From assembly GCF_027924965.1 (NCBI RefSeq), contig NZ_AP027056.1, positions 248,001 to 312,000 of the forward strand: 64,000 nucleotides of DNA. The letters are read 5' to 3'. Shown in pieces: positions 16,797-26,151 of the stretch. Origin of the DNA: Limnohabitans sp. TEGF004 (lineage in GTDB: Bacteria > Pseudomonadota > Gammaproteobacteria > Burkholderiales > Burkholderiaceae_C). Every line of letters starts with the position of its first letter. The first letter of the stretch is position 1. The notes beneath the pieces were generated by a model. It did not search any database. It had not been told where the DNA came from and was given only the letters and a program-made list of their open reading frames with translations. The position numbers and the translations under genes are program-made.

Positions 16797-17951
16797 ATGA
16801 CTACCCCCCAATTATCCAACGACCCGGGCCAACAGGCTTTGCACACGCTGATTCAGCGCAGCATCGCCAATGCAGGCGGCTGGCTGGGCTTTGACCGCTT
16901 CATGGCGCTGGCGCTTTACGCCCCCGGCATGGGCTATTACGCCAACAGTCTGCGTAAGTTCGGTCTCACGCCTGAGAGCGGTAGCGACTTTGCCACTGCC
17001 CCCGAAATGTCCAAACACTTTGGCCGCACGCTGGCCCACCAAGTGGCTGAAGCCCTGCAAGTCACGGGTACTGACGAGGTGTGGGAATTTGGCGCAGGCT
17101 CTGGCGCTTTGGCTTTGCAATTACTGGACAGCTTGGGCGACAGCGTGAAGCGCTACACCATCGTCGATTTGTCGGGCAGCTTGCGTGAGCGTCAACAAGA
17201 AACACTCAAAGCCCATGCGCACAAAGTGCAGTGGGTCGATGCGCTGCCCGAGCAGCTGAGCGGTGTGGTGGTGGGCAACGAAGTGCTGGATGCCATGCCT
17301 GTGCAATTGTTGGTGCGCAAAGCGGGTGTGTGGCATGAACGTGGTGTGGTTTGGAATGCGGATGCTTTGAGCCAGAGCCAAGCGGGCGTATCGCCATTGC
17401 AGTGGGAAGACCGCGTGACTGACTTGCGCCCGCCCATGGAAGTGCCTGGCGAACACGACTACCTGACCGAAATCCACAGCCAAGCCGAAGCCTTTGTGGC
17501 CACCTTGGCCGACCGCTTCAAAGCGGGCGAGGCAGCCACAGGCAAAGGTGGTGCGGCGTTCCTCATTGACTACGGTTTTCCCGAGAGCGAATACTTCCAC
17601 CCCCAGCGCAGCATGGGCACGCTGATGTGCCACCAGCTGCACAAAGCGGATTCAGATCCGCTGGCTGATGTGGGCCGCAAAGACATCACCGCGCACGTCA
17701 ACTTCACTGGCGTGGCGTTGGCCGCACAAGATGCGGGCCTGAATGTGTTGGGCTACACCACCCAAGCGCATTTCTTGATCAACTGCGGCTTGTTGCCGCC
17801 GTTGGTGGATGCGCCACTCGACGAAAAAAGCATGGCGCAAAAGCTGATCACCGAGCACGAAATGGGTGAGTTGTTCAAAGTGGTGGCTTTGGGCACGACC
17901 GAGTGGGAGCCGATGGGCTTTGCACAAGGTGACCGCACGTACGCGCTGTAA
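16797..17951 (+). CDS. MidA/NDUFAF7-type SAM-dependent methyltransferase
   Basis: A 384-residue protein of the DUF185 family. Key segments: FMALALYAPGMGYYAN, GSDFATAPEMSKHFG, VWEFGAGSGALA (SAM-binding glycine motif), GNEVLDAMPVQLL and FLIDYGFPESEYFHPQR. The eukaryotic relative NDUFAF7 methylates an arginine of complex I; the bacterial substrate is not established. Start is ATG 16797; an in-frame upstream codon would run into the divergent promoter region. An NDUFA9-like gene is found nearby (19371-20285), but on the other strand. Confidence 0.86.
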   Translation: MTTPQLSNDPGQQALHTLIQRSIANAGGWLGFDRFMALALYAPGMGYYANSLRKFGLTPESGSDFATAPEMSKHFGRTLAHQVAEALQVTGTDEVWEFGAGSGALALQLLDSLGDSVKRYTIVDLSGSLRERQQETLKAHAHKVQWVDALPEQLSGVVVGNEVLDAMPVQLLVRKAGVWHERGVVWNADALSQSQAGVSPLQWEDRVTDLRPPMEVPGEHDYLTEIHSQAEAFVATLADRFKAGEAATGKGGAAFLIDYGFPESEYFHPQRSMGTLMCHQLHKADSDPLADVGRKDITAHVNFTGVALAAQDAGLNVLGYTTQAHFLINCGLLPPLVDAPLDEKSMAQKLITEHEMGELFKVVALGTTEWEPMGFAQGDRTYAL

Positions 17952-17959
17952 GCCGCTTT

Positions 17960-18154
17960 ATGACACGCTGGCTCATTGTTGTTTTTGTTGCGTTGCTGCT
18001 GATCAATGCTGTGACGCCTTGGCTTCAAAAGCTGGGCTTTGGTCGCTTGCCTGGGGATATTCGTTTCAAGATTTTTGGACGCGAGATTTTTATTCCTCTC
18101 GCGTCGACCATCATTCTTAGCCTGGTGTGTGCTGGGATTTCTAAGGTGCTTTAA
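17960..18154 (+). CDS. DUF2905 small membrane protein
   Basis: A 64-residue protein with two hydrophobic helices (residues 4-20 and 45-62) separated by the conserved loop LGFGRLPGDIRFKIFGREIFIPL, characteristic of DUF2905. Function is unknown. It follows the methyltransferase by 8 bases and overlaps the 3' end of convergent cca by 4 bases. Confidence 0.85.
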   Translation: MTRWLIVVFVALLLINAVTPWLQKLGFGRLPGDIRFKIFGREIFIPLASTIILSLVCAGISKVL

Positions 18155-19371
18155 AGCGCAGCAGCAATAGCCGCTAACCGCGCAGCATCCATACGCGCTC
18201 CTACAGCCGGCCCATTAAGTCCGTCTTGCAAAGCCTGCGCACTCACCGCTGCACTATCGACGGATTGAGTTGCTTTCAACAACAACGCTAAGCGAGGCCC
18301 TTGCGCATAAGTCTCGTCTTCTTTGCCCAAGCGTCCACGCGCATCACACTCACACGCTTGTAGTGCCAGCAAAAACCGCTCAGGTCGCCGCAAAGCATCA
18401 CACCGCACCAATAGTCGCAACACGGCCTCTGCACCAAAGCCCAAGCTCTGATGAATGTTGCCGTGTTCACGCGCCACCAGCTCGGCCAGTTCTTTGCATT
18501 CCACAGGCACGCGCCATCGCGTGCACAGTGCACGGGTGAGTTTTTCGCTGCGTTGCTCGTGGCCAATGTGGCGGGGCAACACATCGGCGGGTGTGGTGCC
18601 TTTGCCGAGGTCGTGGCACAGGCAGGCAAAGCGCACTTCGAGCGGCGCGTTCATGCGCGCCGAAGCGTCCAGCACCATTTCTAGGTGAATGCCGGTGTCA
18701 ATTTCGGGGTGGTATTCGGCGCGTTGCGGCACGCCGTAGAGCTTATCGACTTCTGGCAGCAGGCGTTGCAAAGCACCGCACTCGCGCAGCACTTGCAACA
18801 TGCGCGATGGCTTTGCGCCCATGAGGCCGCGTGATAACTCTTGCCACACGCGTTCGCTCACCAATGCATCCACCTCGCCCTCGGACACCATCTCTCGCAT
18901 GAGCGTCATCGTCTCAGGCGCCACGGTGAAGTCAGCAAAGCGTGCCGCAAATCGGGCCAAGCGCAAGATGCGCACAGGGTCTTCCCGGAAGGCTTCGGTC
19001 ACGTGGCGCAGCACTTTGGCGGTGATGTCGCGTTCGCCACCAAAAGGGTCCGTGCGTTGGCCGTGTTCGTCTTGGGCGATGGCGTTGATGGTGAGGTCTC
19101 GTCGGGCGAGGTCTTCTTCCAGCGTCACGTCTGGTGACGCATGCACTGCGAAGCCGTGATAGCCGCGTGCGGTTTTGCGCTCGGTGCGGGCGAGGGCGTA
19201 TTCCTCGTGCGTGTCGGGATGCAAGAACACCGGAAAGTCTTTGCCTACCGGCTGGTAGCCCTGTGCAGCCAATGCCTCGGGCGTGCCGCCCACCACCACC
19301 CAGTCGCGGTCAGATCCGTCGAGGCCCATCAGGGCATCGCGCACTGCACCGCCGACCAGGTAGATCTTCAT
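18151..19371 (-). CDS. cca: Multifunctional CCA-adding tRNA nucleotidyltransferase
   Basis: A 406-residue enzyme that adds or repairs the 3' CCA of tRNA. The head domain has GGAVRD (residues 7-12) and the catalytic D21 and D23 in SDRDWVV, followed by RRDLTINAIA. An HD-type phosphohydrolase domain occurs near residue 250 (FACLCHDLGKG, then REHGNIH), as in E. coli Cca, which has additional 2',3'-cyclic phosphodiesterase and phosphatase activity. Its start codon overlaps the stop of the upstream NDUFA9-like gene by one base. Confidence 0.95.
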   Translation of the reverse strand: MKIYLVGGAVRDALMGLDGSDRDWVVVGGTPEALAAQGYQPVGKDFPVFLHPDTHEEYALARTERKTARGYHGFAVHASPDVTLEEDLARRDLTINAIAQDEHGQRTDPFGGERDITAKVLRHVTEAFREDPVRILRLARFAARFADFTVAPETMTLMREMVSEGEVDALVSERVWQELSRGLMGAKPSRMLQVLRECGALQRLLPEVDKLYGVPQRAEYHPEIDTGIHLEMVLDASARMNAPLEVRFACLCHDLGKGTTPADVLPRHIGHEQRSEKLTRALCTRWRVPVECKELAELVAREHGNIHQSLGFGAEAVLRLLVRCDALRRPERFLLALQACECDARGRLGKEDETYAQGPRLALLLKATQSVDSAAVSAQALQDGLNGPAVGARMDAARLAAIAAAL

Positions 19372-20285
19372 CAGTGACCTGCCACAAACAAACGTTTGAT
19401 GGACTTGGGCTCAGGAATGCCCAACGCGCGTAAACCCAGCGCATGCGGGGTCGCGATGTTGTTGACTTTCATCGAGTCGAGGTTGTCGCGGCTCATCAAG
19501 GTGGGGCCAGGTGCAAACTCCATCAGCAGCGCTTGCAACCAACCGATGGCATAGGGCAGCGAGATGACGGGGCGCTCTTTGCCCACCCAACGGCCAGCGA
19601 GCTGCACCAGCTCAGTCAGCGTGAGGATGTCGGGGCCGCAAAGTTCATACACCTGGCCTTCGGTGCTGGAGGTGTTGACGCAATGCACGATGGCTTGCGC
19701 CACGTCGTGCACCCACACCGGCTGAAAGCGCGTGTGTGCGCCGGCCAGTGGCATGACGGGGAACACCTTTTGCAGCTTGGCAAACAGGTTGATGAACTGG
19801 TCGTCCTTGCCAAAGATCACGCTGGGGCGCAGCAGTGTCAAACCCAGTGGCGTTTTTTCAGCGGCTGCCAGCAGCGCCAATTCGCCGCGCGCTTTGCTGC
19901 GCTGGTACATGGATGGTCCATGCACATCGGCACCCAAAGCGCTGATGTGAATCAGGCGTGTGACGTTCTCTGCATGACACGCACGCGCCAAGTTGGCGGG
20001 CAGGGTGACGTGGGCGTGGGTGAACTCTTCTTCTGTGCCATGCAAGATCGCAATGAGGTTGATCACCACATCATGACCATGCACCAAGGTTTGCAGCTGC
20101 TTGGCGTCATGCACGTCGGCTTGCACCACCGTCACGCCGGGCATCATTTGAATATGTCGTGCGGGCAGACGACGGGTGGGCACGGTCACTTGGTGGTGTT
20201 GCAGGCTCAGGCGTGAGCACACATGACGACCCACAAAGCCGCTGCCACCGAGGATGAGAATTTTCTTGGGCGTAAAAGATTGCAT
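19371..20285 (-). CDS. NDUFA9-like NAD(P)-binding epimerase-fold protein
   Basis: A 304-residue atypical SDR. The N-terminus has LILGGSGFVGRHV for dinucleotide binding, the middle has HISALGADVHGPSMYQRSKARGE with a Y-x3-K pair, and LTLLRPSVIFGKDDQFINLF follows. This is the pattern of the complex I NDUFA9 subfamily and of related complex I assembly or nucleotide-sugar epimerase proteins. Bacterial members have no fixed function. It is cotranscribed with cca. Confidence 0.75.
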   Translation of the reverse strand: MQSFTPKKILILGGSGFVGRHVCSRLSLQHHQVTVPTRRLPARHIQMMPGVTVVQADVHDAKQLQTLVHGHDVVINLIAILHGTEEEFTHAHVTLPANLARACHAENVTRLIHISALGADVHGPSMYQRSKARGELALLAAAEKTPLGLTLLRPSVIFGKDDQFINLFAKLQKVFPVMPLAGAHTRFQPVWVHDVAQAIVHCVNTSSTEGQVYELCGPDILTLTELVQLAGRWVGKERPVISLPYAIGWLQALLMEFAPGPTLMSRDNLDSMKVNNIATPHALGLRALGIPEPKSIKRLFVAGH

Positions 20286-20341
20286 GAATGAGACTGTAGC
20301 GCGAAGCCGCTAGACTTTTGGTGACACAGGATAATCACAGC

Positions 20342-21283
20342 ATGAACCAACTCGACGCCCTCAAGCAATTCACCACCGTCGTGGCAGACACCGGCGACTT
20401 CAAACAGCTCGCCCAGTTTCAGCCGCAAGACGCGACCACCAACCCATCGCTGATTCTCAAAGCGGTGCAAAAGCCCGAATACTTGCCCCTGCTCAAAGAC
20501 ACCGTGGCTGCTCACGGCAACGAGCCCATGGACGCTCAGATCGACCGTTTGTTGGTGCGCTTCGGCTGCGAGATTTTGGCCACCATCCCTGGTCGTGTGT
20601 CCACCGAAGTGGATGCCCGTTTGAGCTTCGACACGGCGGCCACTGTGGCGCGTGCCAAGCGCATCATGGCCTTGTACGAAGCGCAAGGTGTGAAGCGCGA
20701 GCGCGTGCTCATCAAAATCGCGTCCACTTGGGAAGGTATTCAAGCCGCTGCCGAGCTAGAGCGTGAAGGCATTCGCACCAACCTCACTTTGCTGTTCTCT
20801 TTTGCCCAAGCGGTGGCGTGTGGTGATGCCAAGGTGCAACTTATTTCCCCCTTCGTGGGCCGCATTTACGACTGGTACAAAAAATCTGCAGGCAGTGCGT
20901 GGATCGAGGCTGACAACGCCAATGCCAACGACCCTGGTGTGAAGTCGGTCCGTGCGATTTACAACCACTACAAACGCCACGGCATCAAGACTGAGGTGAT
21001 GGGCGCGAGCTTTAGAAACGTGGGGCAGATCACTGCTTTGGCCGGCTGCGATTTGCTGACTATTGCGCCTGAGTTGCTGGCGCAGTTGGGTGCATCGACC
21101 GAGCCTCTGGTGCAAGCCTTGAGCGCGTCTGCTGCGATGCAGTTGGATTTGCCAGCGGTGCATCACACCGAGGCGTCGTTCCGTTATGCAATGAATGAAG
21201 ATGCCATGGCCACGGAGAAGCTGGCAGAAGGTATTCGCGCGTTCTGCGTAGATGCGGTGAAGCTGGAAGCCTTGATGCATTAA
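20342..21283 (+). CDS. tal: Transaldolase
   Basis: A 313-residue class I transaldolase of the pentose phosphate pathway. The Schiff-base lysine is K125 in [23 protein letters not shown] near residues 32-41 and [11 protein letters not shown] complete the family pattern. The ATG at 20342 is used; a GTG 24 bases upstream is less likely. It is divergent from the NDUFA9-like gene with 56 bases between. A strong terminator follows directly. Confidence 0.96.
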   Translation: MNQLDALKQFTTVVADTGDFKQLAQFQPQDATTNPSLILKAVQKPEYLPLLKDTVAAHGNEPMDAQIDRLLVRFGCEILATIPGRVSTEVDARLSFDTAATVARAKRIMALYEAQGVKRERVLIKIASTWEGIQAAAELEREGIRTNLTLLFSFAQAVACGDAKVQLISPFVGRIYDWYKKSAGSAWIEADNANANDPGVKSVRAIYNHYKRHGIKTEVMGASFRNVGQITALAGCDLLTIAPELLAQLGASTEPLVQALSASAAMQLDLPAVHHTEASFRYAMNEDAMATEKLAEGIRAFCVDAVKLEALMH

Positions 21284-21300
21284 GTACCTGTGCGCAGACG

Positions 21301-21331
21301 AAAAAAAGCCCCGCAATGTGGGGCTTTTTTT
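21301..21331 (+). terminator. Rho-independent terminator of tal
   Basis: AGCCCC (21307-21312), seven-base loop, GGGGCT (21320-21325), then a run of T to 21331. The stretch before the stem is A-rich, so it could also work on the minus strand. Confidence 0.93.
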
Positions 21332-21374
21332 ATTGGATTTGTCAGTCTGCAAAAAATGCATCCCGACGCAGCAT

Positions 21375-21452
21375 GAGAGTACAGGGCAAGGCGCAGGCGC
21401 GCTGACAGTGGCTTAGCCACGGCAAGCGGCTGCAACGCCGCCCTGTGCTCTC
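21375..21452. repeat. Long imperfect inverted repeat downstream of groEL
   Basis: Arms 21375-21387 (GAGAGTACAGGGC) and 21440-21452 (GCCCTGTGCTCTC) are complementary with one mismatch, and a nested GTGGCTTAGCCAC lies at 21408-21420. The element can fold into a 78-base cruciform or long hairpin in the groEL 3' region. It has no T-run, so it may stabilise the mRNA 3' end, act as a factor-assisted terminator, or be a dispersed repeat. Confidence 0.7.
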
Positions 21453-21467
21453 AGGAAAGGAGCATAT

Positions 21468-23132
<1,665 letters not shown>

Positions 23133-23154
23133 TTAAATTTCTGAATCGGTGAAC

Positions 23155-23442
23155 TTATTCGACGACGGCGAAGAGGTCTTCTTCTTTCATCACCAACAGT
23201 TCGTCACCAGCCACCTTGACGGTTTGGCCGCTGTACTTGCCGAACAACACGCGGTCGCCGACTTTGACGGTCAAAGCTTTGACGTCGCCTTTGTCGTTGG
23301 TCTTGCCTGGGCCGACGGCCAAGACTTCACCTTGATCTGGCTTTTCAGCAGCTGAGTCAGGAATCACGATGCCTGAGGCAGTTTTTGTTTCGCTGTCGAT
23401 ACGTTTCACGATCACGCGGTCGCCGAGAGGACGAAGTTTCAT
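23155..23442 (-). CDS. groES: Co-chaperonin GroES
   Basis: A 95-residue, ring-capping partner of GroEL. It opens with [12 protein letters not shown], has the mobile loop [18 protein letters not shown], and ends normally. GGAG at 23448-23451 (read on the minus strand) precedes the ATG. It is the first gene of the operon, preceded by the CIRCE element. Confidence 0.99.
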   Translation of the reverse strand: MKLRPLGDRVIVKRIDSETKTASGIVIPDSAAEKPDQGEVLAVGPGKTNDKGDVKALTVKVGDRVLFGKYSGQTVKVAGDELLVMKEEDLFAVVE

Positions 23443-23525
23443 TGCATCTCCAAATAAGAGCTAAGGGTTTGAAAGCAAAGCGCCCAGACAGTCTGGACGC
23501 CGGTAAAGCCACTGGTTGGGCGCTG

Positions 23526-23552
23526 TTAGCACTCCCAACCATTGAGTGCTAA
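23526..23552 (-). promoter_or_regulatory. CIRCE element (HrcA operator)
   Basis: TTAGCACTC (23526-23534), nine bases, GAGTGCTAA (23544-23552) is an exact match to the CIRCE consensus. It is the binding site of the HrcA repressor and lies 84 bases upstream of groES. It fits repression of groESL in normal growth and release on heat shock. Confidence 0.97.
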
Positions 23553-23579
23553 TTTTAGGTCATCTGGGTGGATTTCAAG
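23552..23579 (-). promoter_or_regulatory. groESL promoter, heat-shock-sigma-like
   Basis: On the minus strand, CTTGAAA (23579-23573) is an exact match to the sigma-32 -35 box, followed 15 bases later by TAAAAT (23557-23552), which is closer to a sigma-70 -10 box than to the sigma-32 one. The -10 abuts CIRCE, so HrcA bound there would block initiation. The assignment to sigma-32 is an inference. Confidence 0.65.
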
Positions 23580-23709
23580 GGCTGGTAAACCGAATGCGAT
23601 ATGGAAATAAATCAGTAAGTATTTATTTTGTAAGAAATTGGTGTTAAATTTTAGCTTTTAATCCGAAGGCACTATGCATTAATGGTGCTGAGCAGGTAAA
23701 GGAGCTTGT

Positions 23710-24072
23710 ATGAGTTTGTTGAAATATCAAATCCCAGTTTTGGCTATGTTTGTGTTCGGTTCCGCGTGCGTGTGTGCCCAAAGCGGAAATGCACGCAAGG
23801 CGATAAATGAGTCTGGTCAAGCAAGTACAAACGCCGTCAATAGTGCTGGCCACGGTATCTTGGCTTCAGGTCAAGTGACTTCAGCAGTAGTTGCTGTTCC
23901 ACTGTCTGTAGGCGGTGCAGTTTTAGGTACGGCTGCATCTGTTGCCAATGGCATGGCTAACGCTGCTTTAAATGCTGCAGCAGAACCGATTGGTCGGCCA
24001 CTGCCAGTGACAGATCATGTGATTACGACAATGCCACCAAGTGAGGCATTGACTAAAGAACGAGTCAATTAA
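23710..24072 (+). CDS. Small secreted protein of unknown function
   Basis: A 120-residue protein with a GGAG at 23701-23704 before the ATG. Residues 1-23 form a Sec signal peptide ending near ACVCAQ. The rest is Ala/Gly/Ser/Val-rich with a hydrophobic stretch around residues 55-85 (AVVAVPLSVGGAVLGTAASVANG), which might be a membrane-associated or amphipathic segment. I recognise no domain. It is followed by the DUF2145 gene 15 bases later and is presumably cotranscribed. Low GC compared with neighbours. Confidence 0.65.
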   Translation: MSLLKYQIPVLAMFVFGSACVCAQSGNARKAINESGQASTNAVNSAGHGILASGQVTSAVVAVPLSVGGAVLGTAASVANGMANAALNAAAEPIGRPLPVTDHVITTMPPSEALTKERVN

Positions 24073-24087
24073 TTGAAGGCTGTCACT

Positions 24088-24894
24088 ATGAAGTTATTTA
24101 CACGTGTCGGATTTTCAATTTGCTTAATCTTCTTTTGTGCAACTGCTGTTTTTGCGCAAGGCTTTAGTTCAAGCAGCTCTGCTGCGACAGAAGTGGCGCA
24201 TTTCAAGCCAGAGCAAATTGTCAAATTTGCTAAAAAAGTTGAGCGCACGCTTGGCGCTACGGGAGCTCGTGTTGCGATTATTGCGAGGATGGGGAGGCCT
24301 GCTTCAGAGCTGCCCGAGGGGATGCATTTCACACATGTTGCCTTGGCTGTTTATTCCGAAATTACAGCCGCCAATGGTGAAAAAATGCGTGGTTATGCTA
24401 TTCACAATTTGTACCAGCAAGATGGCCAGCCTGATGTCAGTGATCTTGTTCAGGATTACCCGGTAGATTTTTTTGCTGGCGTTGCAACATTGGAGTCGGG
24501 TTTGATCATTCCATCACCTGAATTGCAGGCTAGGTTGCTCAATGTCATTTCTTCTCCGACGTATAAGCAGCTGCATCAACGTGACTATTCGGTTATCGCT
24601 AATCCATATAGCTTAGGCCGTCAAAACTGTACGGAGTTTGTTTTGGATGTGGTGAATGCAGCGATCTACCAAACCAGCGATATCTCTGTCATCAAGGTAA
24701 ATACAAAAGCCTATTTTGTTGCCCAGCCTGTGAAGGTGAGTCCATTTAAGTTGATGCTCGGGTCTATGTTTAGTGCCGAGGTGTCAACGGCAGATCACTT
24801 GGGACAGCCTGTGACTGCAACGTTTGAGCGGATTGCTGATTACTTACAGAAATACGATCAAGGCTCGATGGTCAAAACAATTTATCCAGATTGA
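24088..24894 (+). CDS. DUF2145 secreted protein, possible permuted cysteine-peptidase fold
   Basis: A 268-residue protein; start at ATG 24088 with AAGG eight bases before it (an earlier TTG would lie before the ribosome site). Residues 1-23 are a signal peptide (cut near VFAQ). The body matches DUF2145. H83 in FTHVALAVY and C181 in RQNCTEFVLD, in that order, resemble the His-then-Cys layout of circularly permuted NlpC/P60 or YiiX-type enzymes, which act on peptidoglycan or lipids. That relation is my inference; no enzymatic activity is known to me. Partner gene upstream is also secreted. Confidence 0.72.
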   Translation: MKLFTRVGFSICLIFFCATAVFAQGFSSSSSAATEVAHFKPEQIVKFAKKVERTLGATGARVAIIARMGRPASELPEGMHFTHVALAVYSEITAANGEKMRGYAIHNLYQQDGQPDVSDLVQDYPVDFFAGVATLESGLIIPSPELQARLLNVISSPTYKQLHQRDYSVIANPYSLGRQNCTEFVLDVVNAAIYQTSDISVIKVNTKAYFVAQPVKVSPFKLMLGSMFSAEVSTADHLGQPVTATFERIADYLQKYDQGSMVKTIYPD

Positions 24895-24908
24895 ATTCAC
24901 ATAACCCC

Positions 24909-24937
24909 AAAAAAGCGCCCTTGAGGCGCTTTTTTTA
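24909..24937. terminator. Bidirectional terminator between DUF2145 gene and small membrane-protein gene
   Basis: AGCGCC, five-base loop, GGCGCT (24914-24930) with an A-run before and T-run after, so it works in both directions. The stop codon of the minus-strand gene lies in the T-run. Confidence 0.9.
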
Positions 24938-25318
24938 TTCGCTGCGGGTTTGCGCGCAACGGATGTCGGCCATGACGCGGTAGTCGGTCAAGGCGCTGTC
25001 CCACATGCGGGCTTCGCGCTCGGCTTTGAGCCAAGCCACGCATTGGCGCTTGCAGTATTTGCCGAAGCCAGCCAAGCCCACCAGAACCGCCGTCCACAAA
25101 ATGACCCAAGCGCCCAGTTCTTGACCTTCTGGTGAGGCATCGACGATGTCGTAGATGGAGGCGATCAAGCTCAAGGCGCCAAACATCAATAAGGCTGCTG
25201 CATAGGTGCTTTCTTGTTGCAGGCGTTGGATAGCGGCCTTGACCGATGTGTAAGCGCGCTCAAAGCGGGCAACGCCGGGGTGGCTGGTGGTGTAGCTGAG
25301 GTTGACGAATGCGGTCAT
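24935..25318 (-). CDS. Small membrane protein of unknown function
   Basis: A 127-residue protein with two hydrophobic helices (about residues 40-58 and 70-88) and a charged C-terminal region. The N-terminal 38 residues are soluble and amphipathic. I recognise no family. Coding character (codon bias, clean start, terminator right after stop) supports it as real. It is monocistronic and divergent from the outer-membrane protein gene. Confidence 0.6.
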   Translation of the reverse strand: MTAFVNLSYTTSHPGVARFERAYTSVKAAIQRLQQESTYAAALLMFGALSLIASIYDIVDASPEGQELGAWVILWTAVLVGLAGFGKYCKRQCVAWLKAEREARMWDSALTDYRVMADIRCAQTRSE

Positions 25319-25581
25319 ATGAGGTCCTTAAATGTCTTTGTCAGACTGAAGTAAGGATGAATTATAGGGTTAACCCTAAACCATCTCAGGATTGAGGCTT
25401 TAATTTTGGGTAAGTCAAGAATAAAGCTGTGTGTAACTAACAATGTTTAATAAAAATCTAAAAATGAAGGGTTTACACTCTATTTGTAACTCTAAATATG
25501 TATTTTTAGTTTCTGGCTTGTATTTTATGAGCTAATTTTTGTACTTGGCACTTTGCCAGATTTTGAAATTGAAGGATGTTT
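25319..25581. other. Divergent intergenic region with palindrome
   Basis: 263 AT-rich bases between a membrane-protein gene and an outer-membrane-protein gene. A perfect 14-base palindrome TAGGGTTAACCCTA lies at 25365-25378, about 50 bases from the minus-strand start and suited to a dimeric regulator. The remainder may hold the promoter and 5' leader of the outer-membrane protein. Confidence 0.5.
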
Positions 25582-26079
25582 ATGAAAACGATCAGCCGCG
25601 TGTTGGTTTCTCTCGTCTTGGTGGCTACGGCCGGTATCGCTAGCGCTCAAACTGCAGCAAAAGACTTCTATGTTGAAGGTGGTTTGTTGGGTCTGAAATT
25701 TAAAGCTAACAATACGGTTGACACGCCAAAGTTGGCCCGTTTCATTGTTGGTAAAGAGATCAGCGCTAATTTGGCAGTTGAGGCCATGGGTGCGTTCACT
25801 GTTGAAAAAGCAGATGGCTTGTCTGCCAACGAGTTAGGTGTGTTTGCCAAACCTAAAATGCTGGTTGCCAAAGATACGAACGCATTTATTCGCGTTGGCG
25901 CTGCACGTACGGGTGCTGGCGGTTCAGGTAGCGGTCATATCACTCGTGCTGCATATGGCTTCGGTGTAGAAACACAATTGACCAAAGATGTTTACGGTCA
26001 AATCGACTACATGCACTACGCTAAAAGTGGTGATTTGAATGTGCGCGGTTTCACCGTTTCTGTCGGTACTCGCTTCTAA
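25582..26079 (+). CDS. Outer-membrane beta-barrel protein
   Basis: A 165-residue protein. Start chosen at ATG 25582 because GAAGGA sits five bases before it; another ATG lies at 25576. Residues 1-23 are a Sec signal peptide ending ASA-Q. The mature part has alternating short amphipathic strands and ends in a phenylalanine (VSVGTRF), the BAM signal. This is the shape of an eight-strand OmpA/OmpX-like barrel or Opa-like adhesin. Ligand unknown. Confidence 0.78.
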   Translation: MKTISRVLVSLVLVATAGIASAQTAAKDFYVEGGLLGLKFKANNTVDTPKLARFIVGKEISANLAVEAMGAFTVEKADGLSANELGVFAKPKMLVAKDTNAFIRVGAARTGAGGSGSGHITRAAYGFGVETQLTKDVYGQIDYMHYAKSGDLNVRGFTVSVGTRF

Positions 26080-26095
26080 ATCAAGCTAGGCCAAC

Positions 26096-26127
26096 AAAAA
26101 CGCCTTGCAATGCAAGGCGTTTTTTTA
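26096..26127 (+). terminator. Terminator after outer-membrane protein gene
   Basis: CGCCTTGCA-A-TGCAAGGCG (26101-26119) is a nine-base-pair stem preceded by A and followed by a run of T. It may also serve the convergent lytic transglycosylase gene. Confidence 0.9.
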
Positions 26128-26151
26128 TGTCTGCAGAAAAAGATCAAAGCA

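Larger units (their letters stand above)
23443..23709. other. Intergenic region between groES and a secreted-protein gene
   Basis: 267 bases. The groES side carries the promoter and CIRCE; the remainder (about 23580-23709) is AT-rich and should contain the promoter of the plus-strand gene at 23710. I see no other structured element. Confidence 0.55.
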
